In this document: positions 1-8,392 of the stretch, in pieces
Layout: each line of letters starts with the position of its first letter
Numbering within the stretch: position 1 is the stretch's first letter
Assembly: GCA_041685735.1 (NCBI GenBank)
Contig: JAWLFE010000005.1
Coordinates: forward strand, 1 to 64,000
Length of the DNA stretch: 64,000 nt
From: CSSed11-175R1 sp041685735
Lineage (GTDB): Bacteria; Actinomycetota; Nitriliruptoria; Nitriliruptorales; Nitriliruptoraceae
Direction: 5' to 3'
Notes under the pieces: model-generated
Seen by the model: the letters and a program-made list of their open reading frames with translations, nothing else
The model's database searches: none
What the model was told of the DNA's origin: nothing
Made by a program: the position numbers and the translations under genes

Positions 1-450
1 CCCTTCCTGTTCCGGGGCGAGATCGATGACCGCGAGGCGGCGATGGCTCGCATGGTCGGCCTCGCCGACGACGACGGTGCCGTGGCGGTGCTGCTCGACC
101 TGCTGGTGGAGGACCGGGCCGTGACGGTCGACGTCGCGGATCGCCCCATCGCGGTGGTGTGGGCCCCGGGGCAGTCCTCGGCGTTGGACGCGCAGACCAT
201 CGACGATGGCCGCGACGTCGGCCAGACCGCGGCGTTCGTCGCCGAACTGCAGGGGGAACCGATCGACCTGGAACCGACCGACGTCGACGGCCGCTTCCGC
301 GACACGCACAGTGGGTCGACGTTCGACCTGCGAGGGCGGGCCGTGGACGGACCCCTCGAGAGCAGCCAGCTGGACGCGGTTCCCCACGATGACACCTTCT
401 GGTTCGTCTGGGCCGCCTTCAAACCCGACACGGAGGTCGTGGCGTCCTGA
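1..450 (+). CDS. DUF3179 domain-containing protein, C-terminal part (5' end outside window)
   Basis: The reading frame is open from base 1 and ends at the TGA at 448-450, so only the last 149 residues are visible. The tail with DTFWFVWAAFKPDT and the preceding GSTFDLRGRAVDGPL segment match the C-terminal part of DUF3179 proteins, a family of unknown biochemical function, often secreted. An internal ATG at 43 exists, but coding continues upstream in frame, so it is not the real start. The next gene, a lipoprotein, follows after 102 bases on the same strand, so the two may be co-transcribed. The family call rests on my recognition of the C-terminal signature only. Confidence 0.75.
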   Translation, partial: PFLFRGEIDDREAAMARMVGLADDDGAVAVLLDLLVEDRAVTVDVADRPIAVVWAPGQSSALDAQTIDDGRDVGQTAAFVAELQGEPIDLEPTDVDGRFRDTHSGSTFDLRGRAVDGPLESSQLDAVPHDDTFWFVWAAFKPDTEVVAS

Positions 451-552
451 CCGATACACCATGCTCGACCGATTTCCACGCTCGACCGATCCACACCCGA
501 ACAGCAACCCGCACCGGCGGACCGCCGCCGCTGCCGTCCACGGAGTCCGCCC

Positions 553-1362
553 ATGCGCCGATCCCTCGCCCTGTCGACCTGTCTGGCCCTCATCCTGCTG
601 GCCTGCTCGCCGGGGGGTCAGCAGGCCGCGTCCGTGGACGTCGAGGTGCTGCCGCTCGATGACGTCCTGGATTCCAGCATCGTGGTCACCCCGGATCCGT
701 CGGGGACCTCTGCGGAGGTGACCCTGACCACGACCGTCCCGCTGGCCTGTGCGGTGATCTACGGGGTCGACGACGACTTCGGTCAGGTCGCCACCGACGC
801 CGACATGGCCGGTGGGGCGCTCATCGACCACGCGCCGGTGCTGCTCGGATTGGAGCCGGAGACCGAGTACCAGTACGTGCTGCAGGGGTCGGACGCCGCG
901 GGCAACCTGTACCGCAGCGAGGTCCTGACCTTCAGCACACCGGCCGCCGAGGCGACCGACCGCCCCGGGCGCAACGTCGCACCGGACGGTGAGGTCGTCG
1001 CGGTCAGCTCGGAGTTCTCGGACACCTTCGCAGGGGGTCACGCGATCGATGGCGATGCGACCAGCGAGTGGTCAACGGCCGGCGACGGCGACGACGCCTC
1101 CATCACCGTCGAGCTCCCAGAGGTCACCGACGTCGTCGGGTTCGGTGTCCGGTCCCGCGCGATGGGTGACGGCAGCTCGATCATCGAGGACTACGAGGTG
1201 ACCGTCGACGACGGTGAGGTCCTGGGTCCGTTCCCGGCGGGTGCGGACGGGCTGACCACCTCCGAGTCATCGACGCGGGGGCAGCGCTTCCGCTTCGATG
1301 CGGTCGCGACCACCGGCGGGAACACCGGGCTCGTGGAGATCGAGATCTACGCTGCGGACTGA
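553..1362 (+). CDS. Lipoprotein with fibronectin-like region and C-terminal discoidin (F5/8 type C) domain
   Basis: 269 residues. The N-terminus has a short basic stretch, a hydrophobic core and the lipobox LLAC with the lipidated Cys at position 18, so the protein should be anchored to the outer face of the membrane. Residues about 30-130 look like a fibronectin type III-like beta sandwich (LEPETEYQYVLQG segment). Residues about 140-267 resemble a discoidin carbohydrate-binding fold (HAIDGDATSEWST, then ITVELPEVTDVVGFGVRS). It contains no catalytic domain. A role in binding an extracellular glycan or surface ligand is inferred. It lies downstream of the DUF3179 gene. Confidence 0.7.
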   Translation: MRRSLALSTCLALILLACSPGGQQAASVDVEVLPLDDVLDSSIVVTPDPSGTSAEVTLTTTVPLACAVIYGVDDDFGQVATDADMAGGALIDHAPVLLGLEPETEYQYVLQGSDAAGNLYRSEVLTFSTPAAEATDRPGRNVAPDGEVVAVSSEFSDTFAGGHAIDGDATSEWSTAGDGDDASITVELPEVTDVVGFGVRSRAMGDGSSIIEDYEVTVDDGEVLGPFPAGADGLTTSESSTRGQRFRFDAVATTGGNTGLVEIEIYAAD

Positions 1363-1485
1363 CCCGGCCGCGGGAAGCCACGTGACCGGGGCCGGGTTGC
1401 TCCTCCCGACGGGTTCGCGCCGACCCTCGGCTGAACCTCCTGTCTGCCGTACCTCTGACATCGCCTGCCTCACCAAGGACACCAC

Positions 1486-2229
1486 ATGAGCGCATCCGAC
1501 CCGGCCGCGGCACCGACCTCCCCGCCGGCGACCTACGACGACCTGCGTGCCCTGTTCATCAACTGCACGCTGAAGCCCTCCCCCGAGCCGTCCCACACCG
1601 AGGCGTTGGCGCAGATCTCCATGACGATCATGCGGGAGAACGGCGTCGAGGTGGACGCCTTCCGCGCCGTGGACCACGACATCGCGCCCGGCGTCTACCC
1701 CGACATGACCGAGTACGGCGCGGCGTCGGATGCGTGGCCGGCCCTGTTCGAGCGCGTCCACGCCGCGGACATCCTGGTCCTGTTGACCCCGATCTGGCTG
1801 GGCGAGAAGTCGTCGGTCGCCAGCCGTGTGGTCGAGCGTCTGTACGGCAACTCGGGACAGCTCAACGAGCACGGGCAGTACGCCTACTACGGACGGACGG
1901 GCGGCGTGCTGGTCACCGGCAACGAGGACGGCGCGAAGCACTGTGCGATGAACCTGCTGTACTCCCTGCAGCACCTCGGGTACGTGATCCCGCCGCAGGC
2001 GGATGCCGCCTGGTTGGGTGAGGCAGGACCCGGCCCCTCCTACAGCGATGAAGGCTCGGGCGGACCGGAGAACGACTTCACGAACCGCAACACCACCTTC
2101 ATGACCTGGAACCTGCTGCACACCGCCCGGTGGCTCAAGGATGCCGGCGGGTTCCCGGTCCACGGCAACCAGCGCGCCGCCTGGGAAGCCGGGTGTCGCT
2201 TCGACGCCCCCAACCCCGAACACCGCTGA
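1486..2229 (+). CDS. Flavodoxin-fold NAD(P)H-dependent oxidoreductase
   Basis: 247 residues. The start ATG follows AAGGA by a good spacing. After a short polar leader, residues about 20-200 follow the flavodoxin-like NADPH-dependent FMN reductase pattern: a first strand ending INCTLKPSPE (phosphate-binding loop region), ADILVLLTPIWLGEKS after the second half of the fold, and GGVLVTGNEDGAKHC near the third cofactor loop. Such enzymes bind FMN and reduce quinones, nitro compounds or other acceptors with NAD(P)H. The substrate cannot be told. It is convergent with the DUF427 gene, and a hairpin lies between them. Confidence 0.7.
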   Translation: MSASDPAAAPTSPPATYDDLRALFINCTLKPSPEPSHTEALAQISMTIMRENGVEVDAFRAVDHDIAPGVYPDMTEYGAASDAWPALFERVHAADILVLLTPIWLGEKSSVASRVVERLYGNSGQLNEHGQYAYYGRTGGVLVTGNEDGAKHCAMNLLYSLQHLGYVIPPQADAAWLGEAGPGPSYSDEGSGGPENDFTNRNTTFMTWNLLHTARWLKDAGGFPVHGNQRAAWEAGCRFDAPNPEHR

Positions 2230-2237
2230 TCCCCGCG

Positions 2238-2257
2238 CCGGGGTCGTGCGACCCCGG
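2238..2257. terminator. Hairpin between convergent genes
   Basis: CCGGGGTC and GACCCCGG form a perfect 8-bp stem around a 4-base loop, directly after the stop of the flavodoxin-fold gene and about 20 bases before the stop of the opposing DUF427 gene. It has no T-tract, as is common in GC-rich actinobacteria. It could serve both directions. Confidence 0.5.
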
Positions 2258-2276
2258 CCCGGCTGGTCGGCGACCA

Positions 2277-3083
2277 TCACACGGTGAAGCGGTCCACCTC
2301 CAGGTCGATGGTGACCTGGTCGTCGTCGAAGGCCAGCAGGCCCATCAGACCGGCCGCCTCGGGCAGCGGGTCGTCGTAGACCCAGACGGCGTCCTCGCGC
2401 AGGCCATCGTCGGCACGGATCGAGAAGTACCGGGTGGTGCTCCCCTTGTAGGGGCACACCGTGCGGGTGTCGGACGGCTCCAGCCGGTCGAGGTCGACGT
2501 CGTCGGCCGGGAGGTAGGTGCGCGCCGGCAGGCTGGTCTCGAAGACCATCGTCGGACGGCGGCTCTCCGCGATGATGCGGTCACCGACCCGCACCGTCAC
2601 GTGCCGGTCGCTCGGCACGACATCGACGCGGTGGTACGGGTCGCGGGGGTGTGCCGTGATCCGTTCGGCCTCTTCGTACCAGGCGTCCACCGCGTCGGGG
2701 TAGAAGGCGGCCAGGCCCGTCAACGCCGGTGCGCCGTCCAGCGGCTCCGGGTAGGTCCAGACGGCGTTCTCACGGACCTCGTCACCGACCCGCACCGACC
2801 AGTACGACGCATCGCCCTTGAACGGGCAGTGGGTGTGGTGGTCCGTGGCCTCCAGCACGTCCTGCCGGACGTCGGTCAGCGGGATGTAGTAGACCGGCAT
2901 GAGCCCGGTCTCGTGCAGCAGCATCGCATCGCTGGTGTCCGCGACGACCTGACCACCGATCACCACCCGGAGGCGGCGGGGCGAGGGCTCGAGGTAGAGC
3001 TGGTGGGCTGGGGCCTCCACGGTGAAGTTGAAGGTCCCCGCCGGGTGCCGGCCGAACGGGCCGCTTCCTGCCATCAGTGCCAT
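2277..3083 (-). CDS. Tandem DUF427 domain protein
   Basis: 268 residues, starting at the ATG preceded by AGGAGA on the minus strand. The frame is open further upstream, but that ribosome site and the usual family start (MALMAG...) support this choice. Two DUF427 repeats are visible: each has a core with THCPFKGDASYWSVR (first copy) or TVCPYKGSTTRYFSIR (second copy) followed by AVWTYPEP or AVWVYDDP. DUF427 proteins are small beta folds with no firmly assigned function. It lies just downstream of the disulfide oxidoreductase gene on the same strand, with 53 bases between them. Confidence 0.8.
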   Translation of the reverse strand: MALMAGSGPFGRHPAGTFNFTVEAPAHQLYLEPSPRRLRVVIGGQVVADTSDAMLLHETGLMPVYYIPLTDVRQDVLEATDHHTHCPFKGDASYWSVRVGDEVRENAVWTYPEPLDGAPALTGLAAFYPDAVDAWYEEAERITAHPRDPYHRVDVVPSDRHVTVRVGDRIIAESRRPTMVFETSLPARTYLPADDVDLDRLEPSDTRTVCPYKGSTTRYFSIRADDGLREDAVWVYDDPLPEAAGLMGLLAFDDDQVTIDLEVDRFTV

Positions 3084-3136
3084 GCGGATCTCCTGTCGTG
3101 GCGCGCTCGAGCGTACGTCCCCCGTGCCGGTGGCGA

Positions 3137-4549
3137 TCAGCCGGCGAGGTCGAGCTTGCGGACCTCCTCGAGCAGACGGAGCCATACCTCGGAGACGGCC
3201 GGGAACGGTGGCACCGCGTGCCAGAGGCGTTCGATCGTGACCTCGCTGACCACGGCGATCGTCGCGGCGTGCAGCATCTCGCCGACACCGGGGCCGACGA
3301 AGGTCGCACCCAGGATCGTGCGACGATCCCGGTCGATGACCAGCTGGGCGGTTCCATCCGTGCCCTTGCCGAGCAGCGCGCCGCCGGCGGAGTGCCCGAC
3401 GTTGTAGCTGACGGTGAAGACATCGTGCCCGGCATCGCGGGCCTGCGCCTCGGTCGGCCCGACGGCGGCGATCTGTGGGTCGGTGTAGATCACCCGGGGC
3501 ATCGCCTTCGTATCGGCCCACGCGGGATCGACCTCCACACCGGCCAGGGCGTCACCGACGAGCCGCGCCTGGTACTTGCCCTGATGGGTCAGCAGCGCAC
3601 GGCCGTTGGCGTCGCCGATCACGTACAACCAGTCGTGGCCGGGGACCCGCAGGTGATCATCCACCTCGATGTAGCCACCCCGGCCGGGCTCGACGCCGAC
3701 CGTGTCCAGGCCCAGGTCATCGGTGGGGGCACGGCGCCCGACCGCGACGAGCAGCTCATCGCCGGTGATCTCATCGCCGCCGTCCAGCGTGACCGTGACC
3801 GGACCGTCGGTGCCGTCGCGGGCCACCTCGGTGGCCATCGCGCCGAGCTTGATGGTGATCCCCTCGGCTTCGAGCGCGGCGGTCAGCTCATCGCTGACGA
3901 AAGGCTCCTCCCGGGGCAGGAGTCCATCCATCGCCTCGATGATGGTGACCTCGGCGGCACCGAGCCGCCGGAAGGCCTGCGCCATCTCGACACCGACCAC
4001 GCCGCCGCCGAGCACGACGAGTCGCTCCGGGATCTCCTTGGCCTCGGTGATCTCCCGGTTGTCCCAGGTGCGCACGTCGGCGAGCCCGTCGATCGGCGGG
4101 TGGGCGGCCCTGGTGCCGACACCGATGACGACCCCCTTGGTCGCCTCCAGCCGCGTGACGCTCCCGTCCTCCGCGGTCACCTCGACGGCCTTGTCGCCGA
4201 CGAGCCGACCGTGGCCGCGGAGCAGCACGACACCCGCACCCTCGAGCCAGTCGACCTGGCCCTTGTCGTCCCACCCGGAGGTGAAGGCGTCACGGTTCTT
4301 GAGCACCTTGGCGACATCCACCTCACCGGTGATGGCGGCGGCCGCGGCGGGGACCCGCTTGGCGGCCTCGAGGACCTCGGTGGGACGCAGGAGCGCCTTC
4401 GACGGCATGCAGCCCCAGTAGCTGCACTCGCCTCCGACCAGTTCGGCTTCCACGATCGCGGCGGTCAGGCCGCGTTGGACGGCGTAGTCGGCGGCGTTCT
4501 CGCCGGCGGGGCCGGCGCCGATCACGACGACGTCGTAGGTGTCGGTCAT
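3137..4549 (-). CDS. FAD/NAD(P)-dependent pyridine nucleotide-disulfide oxidoreductase
   Basis: 470 residues with GGAGG eight bases before the ATG. Domain order is that of class I disulfide reductases: the FAD-binding motif GAGPAG at 11-16, the redox pair Cys42-x4-Cys47 in GGECSYWGCMPS, a central NAD(P)-binding domain (VVLGGGVVGVEMA), a second FAD contact (YVIGDANGRALLTH) and a C-terminal dimerisation domain. The motif that normally supplies the catalytic base (HPTLSE in lipoamide dehydrogenase) reads FPAVSE here, with Phe449 in place of His. Reduction of lipoamide, mycothione or another disulfide is therefore uncertain. No pyruvate dehydrogenase genes adjoin it. It is divergent from the selenoprotein gene. 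Confidence 0.85.
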   Translation of the reverse strand: MTDTYDVVVIGAGPAGENAADYAVQRGLTAAIVEAELVGGECSYWGCMPSKALLRPTEVLEAAKRVPAAAAAITGEVDVAKVLKNRDAFTSGWDDKGQVDWLEGAGVVLLRGHGRLVGDKAVEVTAEDGSVTRLEATKGVVIGVGTRAAHPPIDGLADVRTWDNREITEAKEIPERLVVLGGGVVGVEMAQAFRRLGAAEVTIIEAMDGLLPREEPFVSDELTAALEAEGITIKLGAMATEVARDGTDGPVTVTLDGGDEITGDELLVAVGRRAPTDDLGLDTVGVEPGRGGYIEVDDHLRVPGHDWLYVIGDANGRALLTHQGKYQARLVGDALAGVEVDPAWADTKAMPRVIYTDPQIAAVGPTEAQARDAGHDVFTVSYNVGHSAGGALLGKGTDGTAQLVIDRDRRTILGATFVGPGVGEMLHAATIAVVSEVTIERLWHAVPPFPAVSEVWLRLLEEVRKLDLAG

Positions 4550-4602
4550 CTTCGATCCTCCGGATCAGGGACGGGTCGGAACGAGTGCAGCGGCGCTGCC
4601 TC

Positions 4603-4619
4603 GGTTGTGAAGGACAACC
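4603..4619. repeat. Inverted repeat in the divergent promoter region
   Basis: GGTTGT and ACAACC flank a 5-base spacer, a perfect 6-bp inverted repeat 54 bases upstream of the disulfide oxidoreductase start. A second small palindrome, GCAGC-GGC-GCTGC, lies just before it at 4587-4599. Either could be an operator. No regulator gene is adjacent. Confidence 0.35.
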
Positions 4620-4712
4620 CGGCCATCGCCCCAGCGCTTCCATCGACGGTGGACGACCGTTGGCAGACCCGCATCACGGCGTCCTCCACGGCGGGCTGTC
4701 ATCGACACCCGA

Positions 4713-4729
4713 CCAGGCGCTACGGTCCC
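4713..4729 (-). promoter_or_regulatory. GGGACC-type box upstream of the selenoprotein gene
   Basis: The minus strand reads GGGACCGTAGCGCCTGG, fitting the loose pattern GGGAC-N4-G-N2-CC. The 12 bases CTACGGTCCCAA on the plus strand recur exactly upstream of the P-type ATPase at 37092-37103. It is placed 64 bases before the selenoprotein start. This is a resemblance to DevR/DosR boxes seen by eye only. Confidence 0.25.
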
Positions 4730-4793
4730 AACGGCACCACATGCCCCGACCGTGGCCTGGGATCGGCACGCCGGGGACGACGCGAGGAACACC

Positions 4794-5744
4794 ATGGCCG
4801 ACGCTGACGGGACGGGCGACGAGGCCCTGTCCATGCGCGACCTCCGTGAGTCGTTCTACTACGGCGAGCACGCCGACATGCAGTACAAGTTCCTGGCGAA
4901 GATGTCCGACACCCACGCGGGTGATCTGCTCGCCGGGATCCTGCACGATGTCGGCGCGGCGCTCGACACCGGCGACCTCACCGCGGTCCACGACCGGATC
5001 CTGCAGGCGCAGGCCGCGGCCTACGCCGACGATGACACGCCGCAGGTCGACGACGCACCGTTCACACCCCTGACCCGTGATCTCAGCGACACCCGGCTCC
5101 TGCTGCTCTCCGCCGGTGGGGTGTTCCGGCGCGACGACGACCCGATGGGCCCCGACGGGCCGTCGCAGGTCGAGGCGCTCGGGATGATCAAGGAGTTCCT
5201 GCGCGGCAGCCCGACGTTGTCCGCGATCCCGACGGAGACGTCCGACGGCGAGTTGACCGCCCGCCACCCGGGGTACGACGCGGTCACCGCACAGCGTGAT
5301 CCCGGGACCGTCTTCCCCCTGGGCGTGCTCCGCGACCTCGCGACCGAGGGCCACGTGCAACTCGTGGACACCCACTACGCCTTCACGGGTGCGACCTCGC
5401 AGACCCGGCTGAAGAAGGAGATCGCCGACGCCTGGGCGCAACGCTTCGTCGCCGAGGAGGTGGACGGATGCCTGCTCGTCGCCACCTGACCGGTCTGCCA
5501 CGGGTCGGTCGGACTCGTCGCTCGTGCCCTGGAGTCCGCCGGTATCCCGACGGTGTCGATCTTCGTCCGCGCCTTCGAGCACGTCGCGGGACGCCTCCGC
5601 GTCCCCCGGGTGCTCATCACGCCCCACCTGATGGGCCGGACCGTCGGCCCGGTCGGCGATCGGGCCCGACAGCGCGCGGTCGTCGAAGCGGCCCTCCGGC
5701 TGCTCGTCGAGGCCGACGGGCCGCAGACGGTGCGCCACGCCTGA
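4794..5744 (+). CDS. GrdB-like selenoprotein with in-frame UGA (Sec232)
   Basis: Standard translation stops at the TGA at 5487-5489, but the same frame stays open to 5744 and continues the family: LLVAT-(UGA)-PVCHGSVGLVARALESAGIP. This matches the glycine/sarcosine/betaine reductase selenoprotein B-like family, where a CxxC or UxxC pair precedes a H-x-x-VGL-x-A helix. Reading UGA as selenocysteine gives 316 residues with a U232-x2-C235 redox motif. The ATG at 4794 follows GAGGA by 5 bases; a GTG at 4752 is less likely. The gene adjoins tRNA-Sec and selDAB, and a hairpin follows the UGA. Other glycine reductase subunits (GrdA, GrdC, GrdD) are absent, so the substrate is unknown; a thiol/selenol redox role is inferred. 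An annotation that breaks it into two pieces (4794-5489 and 5553-5744) would be wrong. Confidence 0.85.
5487..5512 (+). promoter_or_regulatory. UGA codon plus candidate bacterial SECIS hairpin
   Basis: Immediately after the TGA, CCGGTC (5490-5495) can pair with GGTCGG (5507-5512) as a 6-bp stem including two G-U pairs, enclosing the 11 bases TGCCACGGGTC. GCC and GGT inside can pair further around ACG. Bacterial SECIS elements lie directly 3' of the UGA within the coding frame and bind the SelB C-terminal domain. Position and size fit, but there is no strong sequence consensus to test by eye. Confidence 0.5.
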
Positions 5745-5773
5745 GCGGTGCGCCCGCGACGGGGGCGGGCAGC

Positions 5774-5866
5774 GGAGGTGGACGGGAATCGAACCCGCCA
5801 GGGATTGTGACCAACCCCTCACCGGTGTTGAAGACCGGGGGACCCACCAGGCGTCCGGACACCTCC
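5774..5866 (-). tRNA. selC: tRNA-Sec (anticodon UCA)
   Basis: 93 bases on the minus strand. The acceptor strands GGAGGTG and CACCTCC pair. The anticodon stem CCGGT/ACCGG encloses the loop CTTCAAC with anticodon TCA at 5829-5831. The variable arm is long, with AGGGGTTG pairing CAATCCCT over 8 bp. The T arm carries GTTCGATTC. The long extra arm and UCA anticodon define selenocysteine tRNA. The 3' CCA is not encoded. It is transcribed against its neighbours, between the selenoprotein gene and selD. Confidence 0.95.
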
Positions 5867-5972
5867 CAGCACGTCTCGTGCGACGCCGACGGTAGCGGGC
5901 ATCGGAAGCCCCCGGCACCACCACGTGGTTCCCCTCGTCATGTCCTCAGTTCCCCACCACCTCGAGGTCTCC

Positions 5973-7040
5973 GTGTCTGATCCCTCCGTGCCGCGTCTGA
6001 CGTCCCTGAGCCACGGCGCCGGGTGCGCCTGCAAGCTCAGTCTGGACGAGTTGACCCGGATCCTCGATCAGGTGAGTTTCCCCGGACACCCCGACCTGCT
6101 CGTCGGTCCCCAGACCGGTGACGACGCCGCGGTGTTCCGGCAGCCCGACGGACGGGTGCTCGTGGCAACGACCGACTTCTTCACCCCCTTGGTCGACGAC
6201 CCCGCGACGTGGGGCCGGATCGCCGCCGCCAACGCGGTCAGCGACGTGTACGCGATGGGCGCGACGCCGAGGTTCGCGCTCAACCTCGTCGGGTGGCCTC
6301 GGGACCTGCCCTTCGAGCTGCTCGGCGAGGTCCTGCAGGGCGCGGTCGACATCGCCGTCGACGCCGGGTACCTGATCGCCGGGGGTCACTCGATCGACAG
6401 CGCCGAGCCCCTGTTCGGCCAGGTCGTCCTCGGCGACGCCCGCGAGGACAGCGTGCTGACCAACGCGGGGGCGCGACCCGGGCAGGCGCTGGTGCTGACC
6501 AAGGCACTCGGGACCGGGATCGTCACCACCGCGCTGAAGCGTTCGGACCCGTTGCAACCCGGCGGCACCGGTCCCCTGGCGGAGGCCTACCCAGCAGCGG
6601 TGGCGTCCATGACCCGGCTCAACCGCGATGCCGCCGACGCCGCGCTGGCTGCAGGGGCCGCGGCCGCGACCGACGTGACCGGCTTCGGTCTGCTCGGCCA
6701 CCTCAACCGCCTGACGACGGCCAGCGGGGTGGGCGCCGTCGTCCACGCCCCCGCCGTCCCGATCCTGCCGGGGGTCCGCGACCTGCTGGCTGAGGGCTTC
6801 GTGCCGGGGGGATCACAGCGCAACGCGGAGCAGGCCGGCCGCTACCTCGACGGCCACGTGGACGACACGACGCGGCTGCTGCTCGCCGACGCCCAGACGT
6901 CGGGTGGGCTGCTGCTCGCCCTGCCGGCAGACGCGGCGGACGGGATCGTCGATCGTCTCCGGGCGACCGGGCATGACGCGGCCGTCATCGGCTCGCTCAC
7001 CGATGGCACCCCGGGCACGATCCGGGTGGCGAGCACATGA
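5973..7040 (+). CDS. selD: Selenide, water dikinase (selenophosphate synthetase)
   Basis: Makes selenophosphate from selenide and ATP, the selenium donor for SelA. 355 residues from a GTG preceded by GAGGT at 5 bases. This start puts the active-site pair at Cys18 and Lys21 in SHGAGCACK, matching Cys17/Lys20 of E. coli SelD; an upstream ATG at 5940 and GTG at 5925 would add an unusual leader. The catalytic position is Cys, not Sec. Other family segments include DDAAVFRQPDG, the aspartate-rich ATP/Mg motif near the N-terminus, TDVTGFGLLGHL and a C-terminal SGGLLLALP. Its last 4 bases overlap selA (ATGA), so the two are coupled. Confidence 0.95.
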   Translation: MSDPSVPRLTSLSHGAGCACKLSLDELTRILDQVSFPGHPDLLVGPQTGDDAAVFRQPDGRVLVATTDFFTPLVDDPATWGRIAAANAVSDVYAMGATPRFALNLVGWPRDLPFELLGEVLQGAVDIAVDAGYLIAGGHSIDSAEPLFGQVVLGDAREDSVLTNAGARPGQALVLTKALGTGIVTTALKRSDPLQPGGTGPLAEAYPAAVASMTRLNRDAADAALAAGAAAATDVTGFGLLGHLNRLTTASGVGAVVHAPAVPILPGVRDLLAEGFVPGGSQRNAEQAGRYLDGHVDDTTRLLLADAQTSGGLLLALPADAADGIVDRLRATGHDAAVIGSLTDGTPGTIRVAST

Positions 7041-8392
7041 CCGCGGCCGAGGACCGCGACCCCCGAGCCGACCTCCCCGGGCTGACGGCGCTGCTGCAAC
7101 GGCCCGAGGTCGCCCGGACCGCGGCCGCGGCGGGTCATGATCGTGTCGTCGACGCGCTGCGTCAGGCCCTGGCGGGGGCGCGCGACGCGGTTGCCGCCGG
7201 AGCGGCGACACCCGGTCCGGACATGATCGCCGCCGAAGCCGTTGCGGCGATCACGCAGAGCACCAGCCGCGGTCTGCGGCCCGTCCTCAACGCCACCGGG
7301 GTCCTCTTGCACACCAACCTCGGGCGCGCGCCCCTGTCGGCCGCGGCGGTGGCGGCGATCACCGTAGCGGCGGGTCCCACCAACCTCGAGGTGGATCTCG
7401 CCGACGGTCGCCGCGGGGGCCGCGGCAGCGTCGCGCACGACGGCCTCGCACGCCTGACCGGCGCCGAGGCGGCCCTCGCCGTGAACAACGGCGCGGCGGC
7501 TCTGGTCCTGGCACTCCACGTGTTCGGGCAGGACCGTGAGGTCATCATCAGCCGGGGCGAACTGGTCGAGATCGGCGGGTCGTTCCGGCTCCCGGACATC
7601 ATGGAGGCCGCCGGCTGCCGCCTACGGGAGGTCGGCACCACCAACCGCACCCACCTCGACGACTACCGGCGGGCCGTCACGGCCGAGACCGGCGCGATCC
7701 TGCGCGTCCACCCCAGCAACTTCCGGCAGGACGGGTTCGTGCATCGCCCGCCGACCGGGGAGATCGCCGAGGTGGCCCACACGGCCGGCGTGCCGTTCAT
7801 CGACGACATCGGGTCCGGCCTGCTGCGCCCCCACCCGGCCGCGGCCGACGAGCCCGTCGCCGCCGAGGCCATCAGCCTGGGTGCGGACCTGGTGCTGTTC
7901 TCCGGCGACAAGCTGCTGGGCGGGCCCCAGGCCGGCATCGTCGTCGGTCGGCACGAGCTGGTCGAACGCTGCCGCCGGGCACCGTTGGCACGCGCGCTGC
8001 GCCTGGACAAGCTCCGGTTGGCTGCCCTCGAATCGAGCGTCGCCGACCACGAGCGAGACGCGCGGGAGGACCTCCCGCTCTGGGCGATGGCCACCGCTGA
8101 CCTCGATGGGCTCCGCAGCCGTGCCGAGCGGATCGCCGCAGCCTGTGACGGGACCGTCGTCCAGACCGAGGCGGTCCTGGGTGGTGGATCGACCCCGGGC
8201 GGTCGCCTGCCATCCTGGGGCGTGGCGCTGCCGGGCCCGGCTGACGAGCTCGCGGCGCGCCTGCGGACGGGCGACCCCGGGGTCGTGGCACGCATCCTCG
8301 ACGACCGGGTCGTGGCGGACCTCCGGTCCGTCCCGGTGGATCAGGACGACGTGCTGCTGTCGGCCCTGCGGACCGCGACCGGGGCCGGCTGA
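7037..8392 (+). CDS. selA: L-seryl-tRNA(Sec) selenium transferase
   Basis: 451 residues, close to the family's usual 450-470. A PLP-dependent homo-oligomeric enzyme that converts Ser-tRNA(Sec) to Sec-tRNA(Sec) with selenophosphate. The PLP Schiff-base lysine is Lys292 in FSGDKLLGG (E. coli Lys295). Upstream hallmarks are RPVLNATGVLLHTNLGRAPL near residue 85 and DDIGSGLL before the lysine. The start overlaps the selD stop and its stop overlaps the selB start, so selDAB is one translational unit. Confidence 0.96.
   Translation: MTAAEDRDPRADLPGLTALLQRPEVARTAAAAGHDRVVDALRQALAGARDAVAAGAATPGPDMIAAEAVAAITQSTSRGLRPVLNATGVLLHTNLGRAPLSAAAVAAITVAAGPTNLEVDLADGRRGGRGSVAHDGLARLTGAEAALAVNNGAAALVLALHVFGQDREVIISRGELVEIGGSFRLPDIMEAAGCRLREVGTTNRTHLDDYRRAVTAETGAILRVHPSNFRQDGFVHRPPTGEIAEVAHTAGVPFIDDIGSGLLRPHPAAADEPVAAEAISLGADLVLFSGDKLLGGPQAGIVVGRHELVERCRRAPLARALRLDKLRLAALESSVADHERDAREDLPLWAMATADLDGLRSRAERIAAACDGTVVQTEAVLGGGSTPGGRLPSWGVALPGPADELAARLRTGDPGVVARILDDRVVADLRSVPVDQDDVLLSALRTATGAG

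Noticed and set aside
5553..5744. A separate 63-residue gene downstream of the short GrdB-like ORF
   Set aside because: It is in the same frame as the upstream ORF and continues the family after the TGA, so it is the second half of a selenoprotein.
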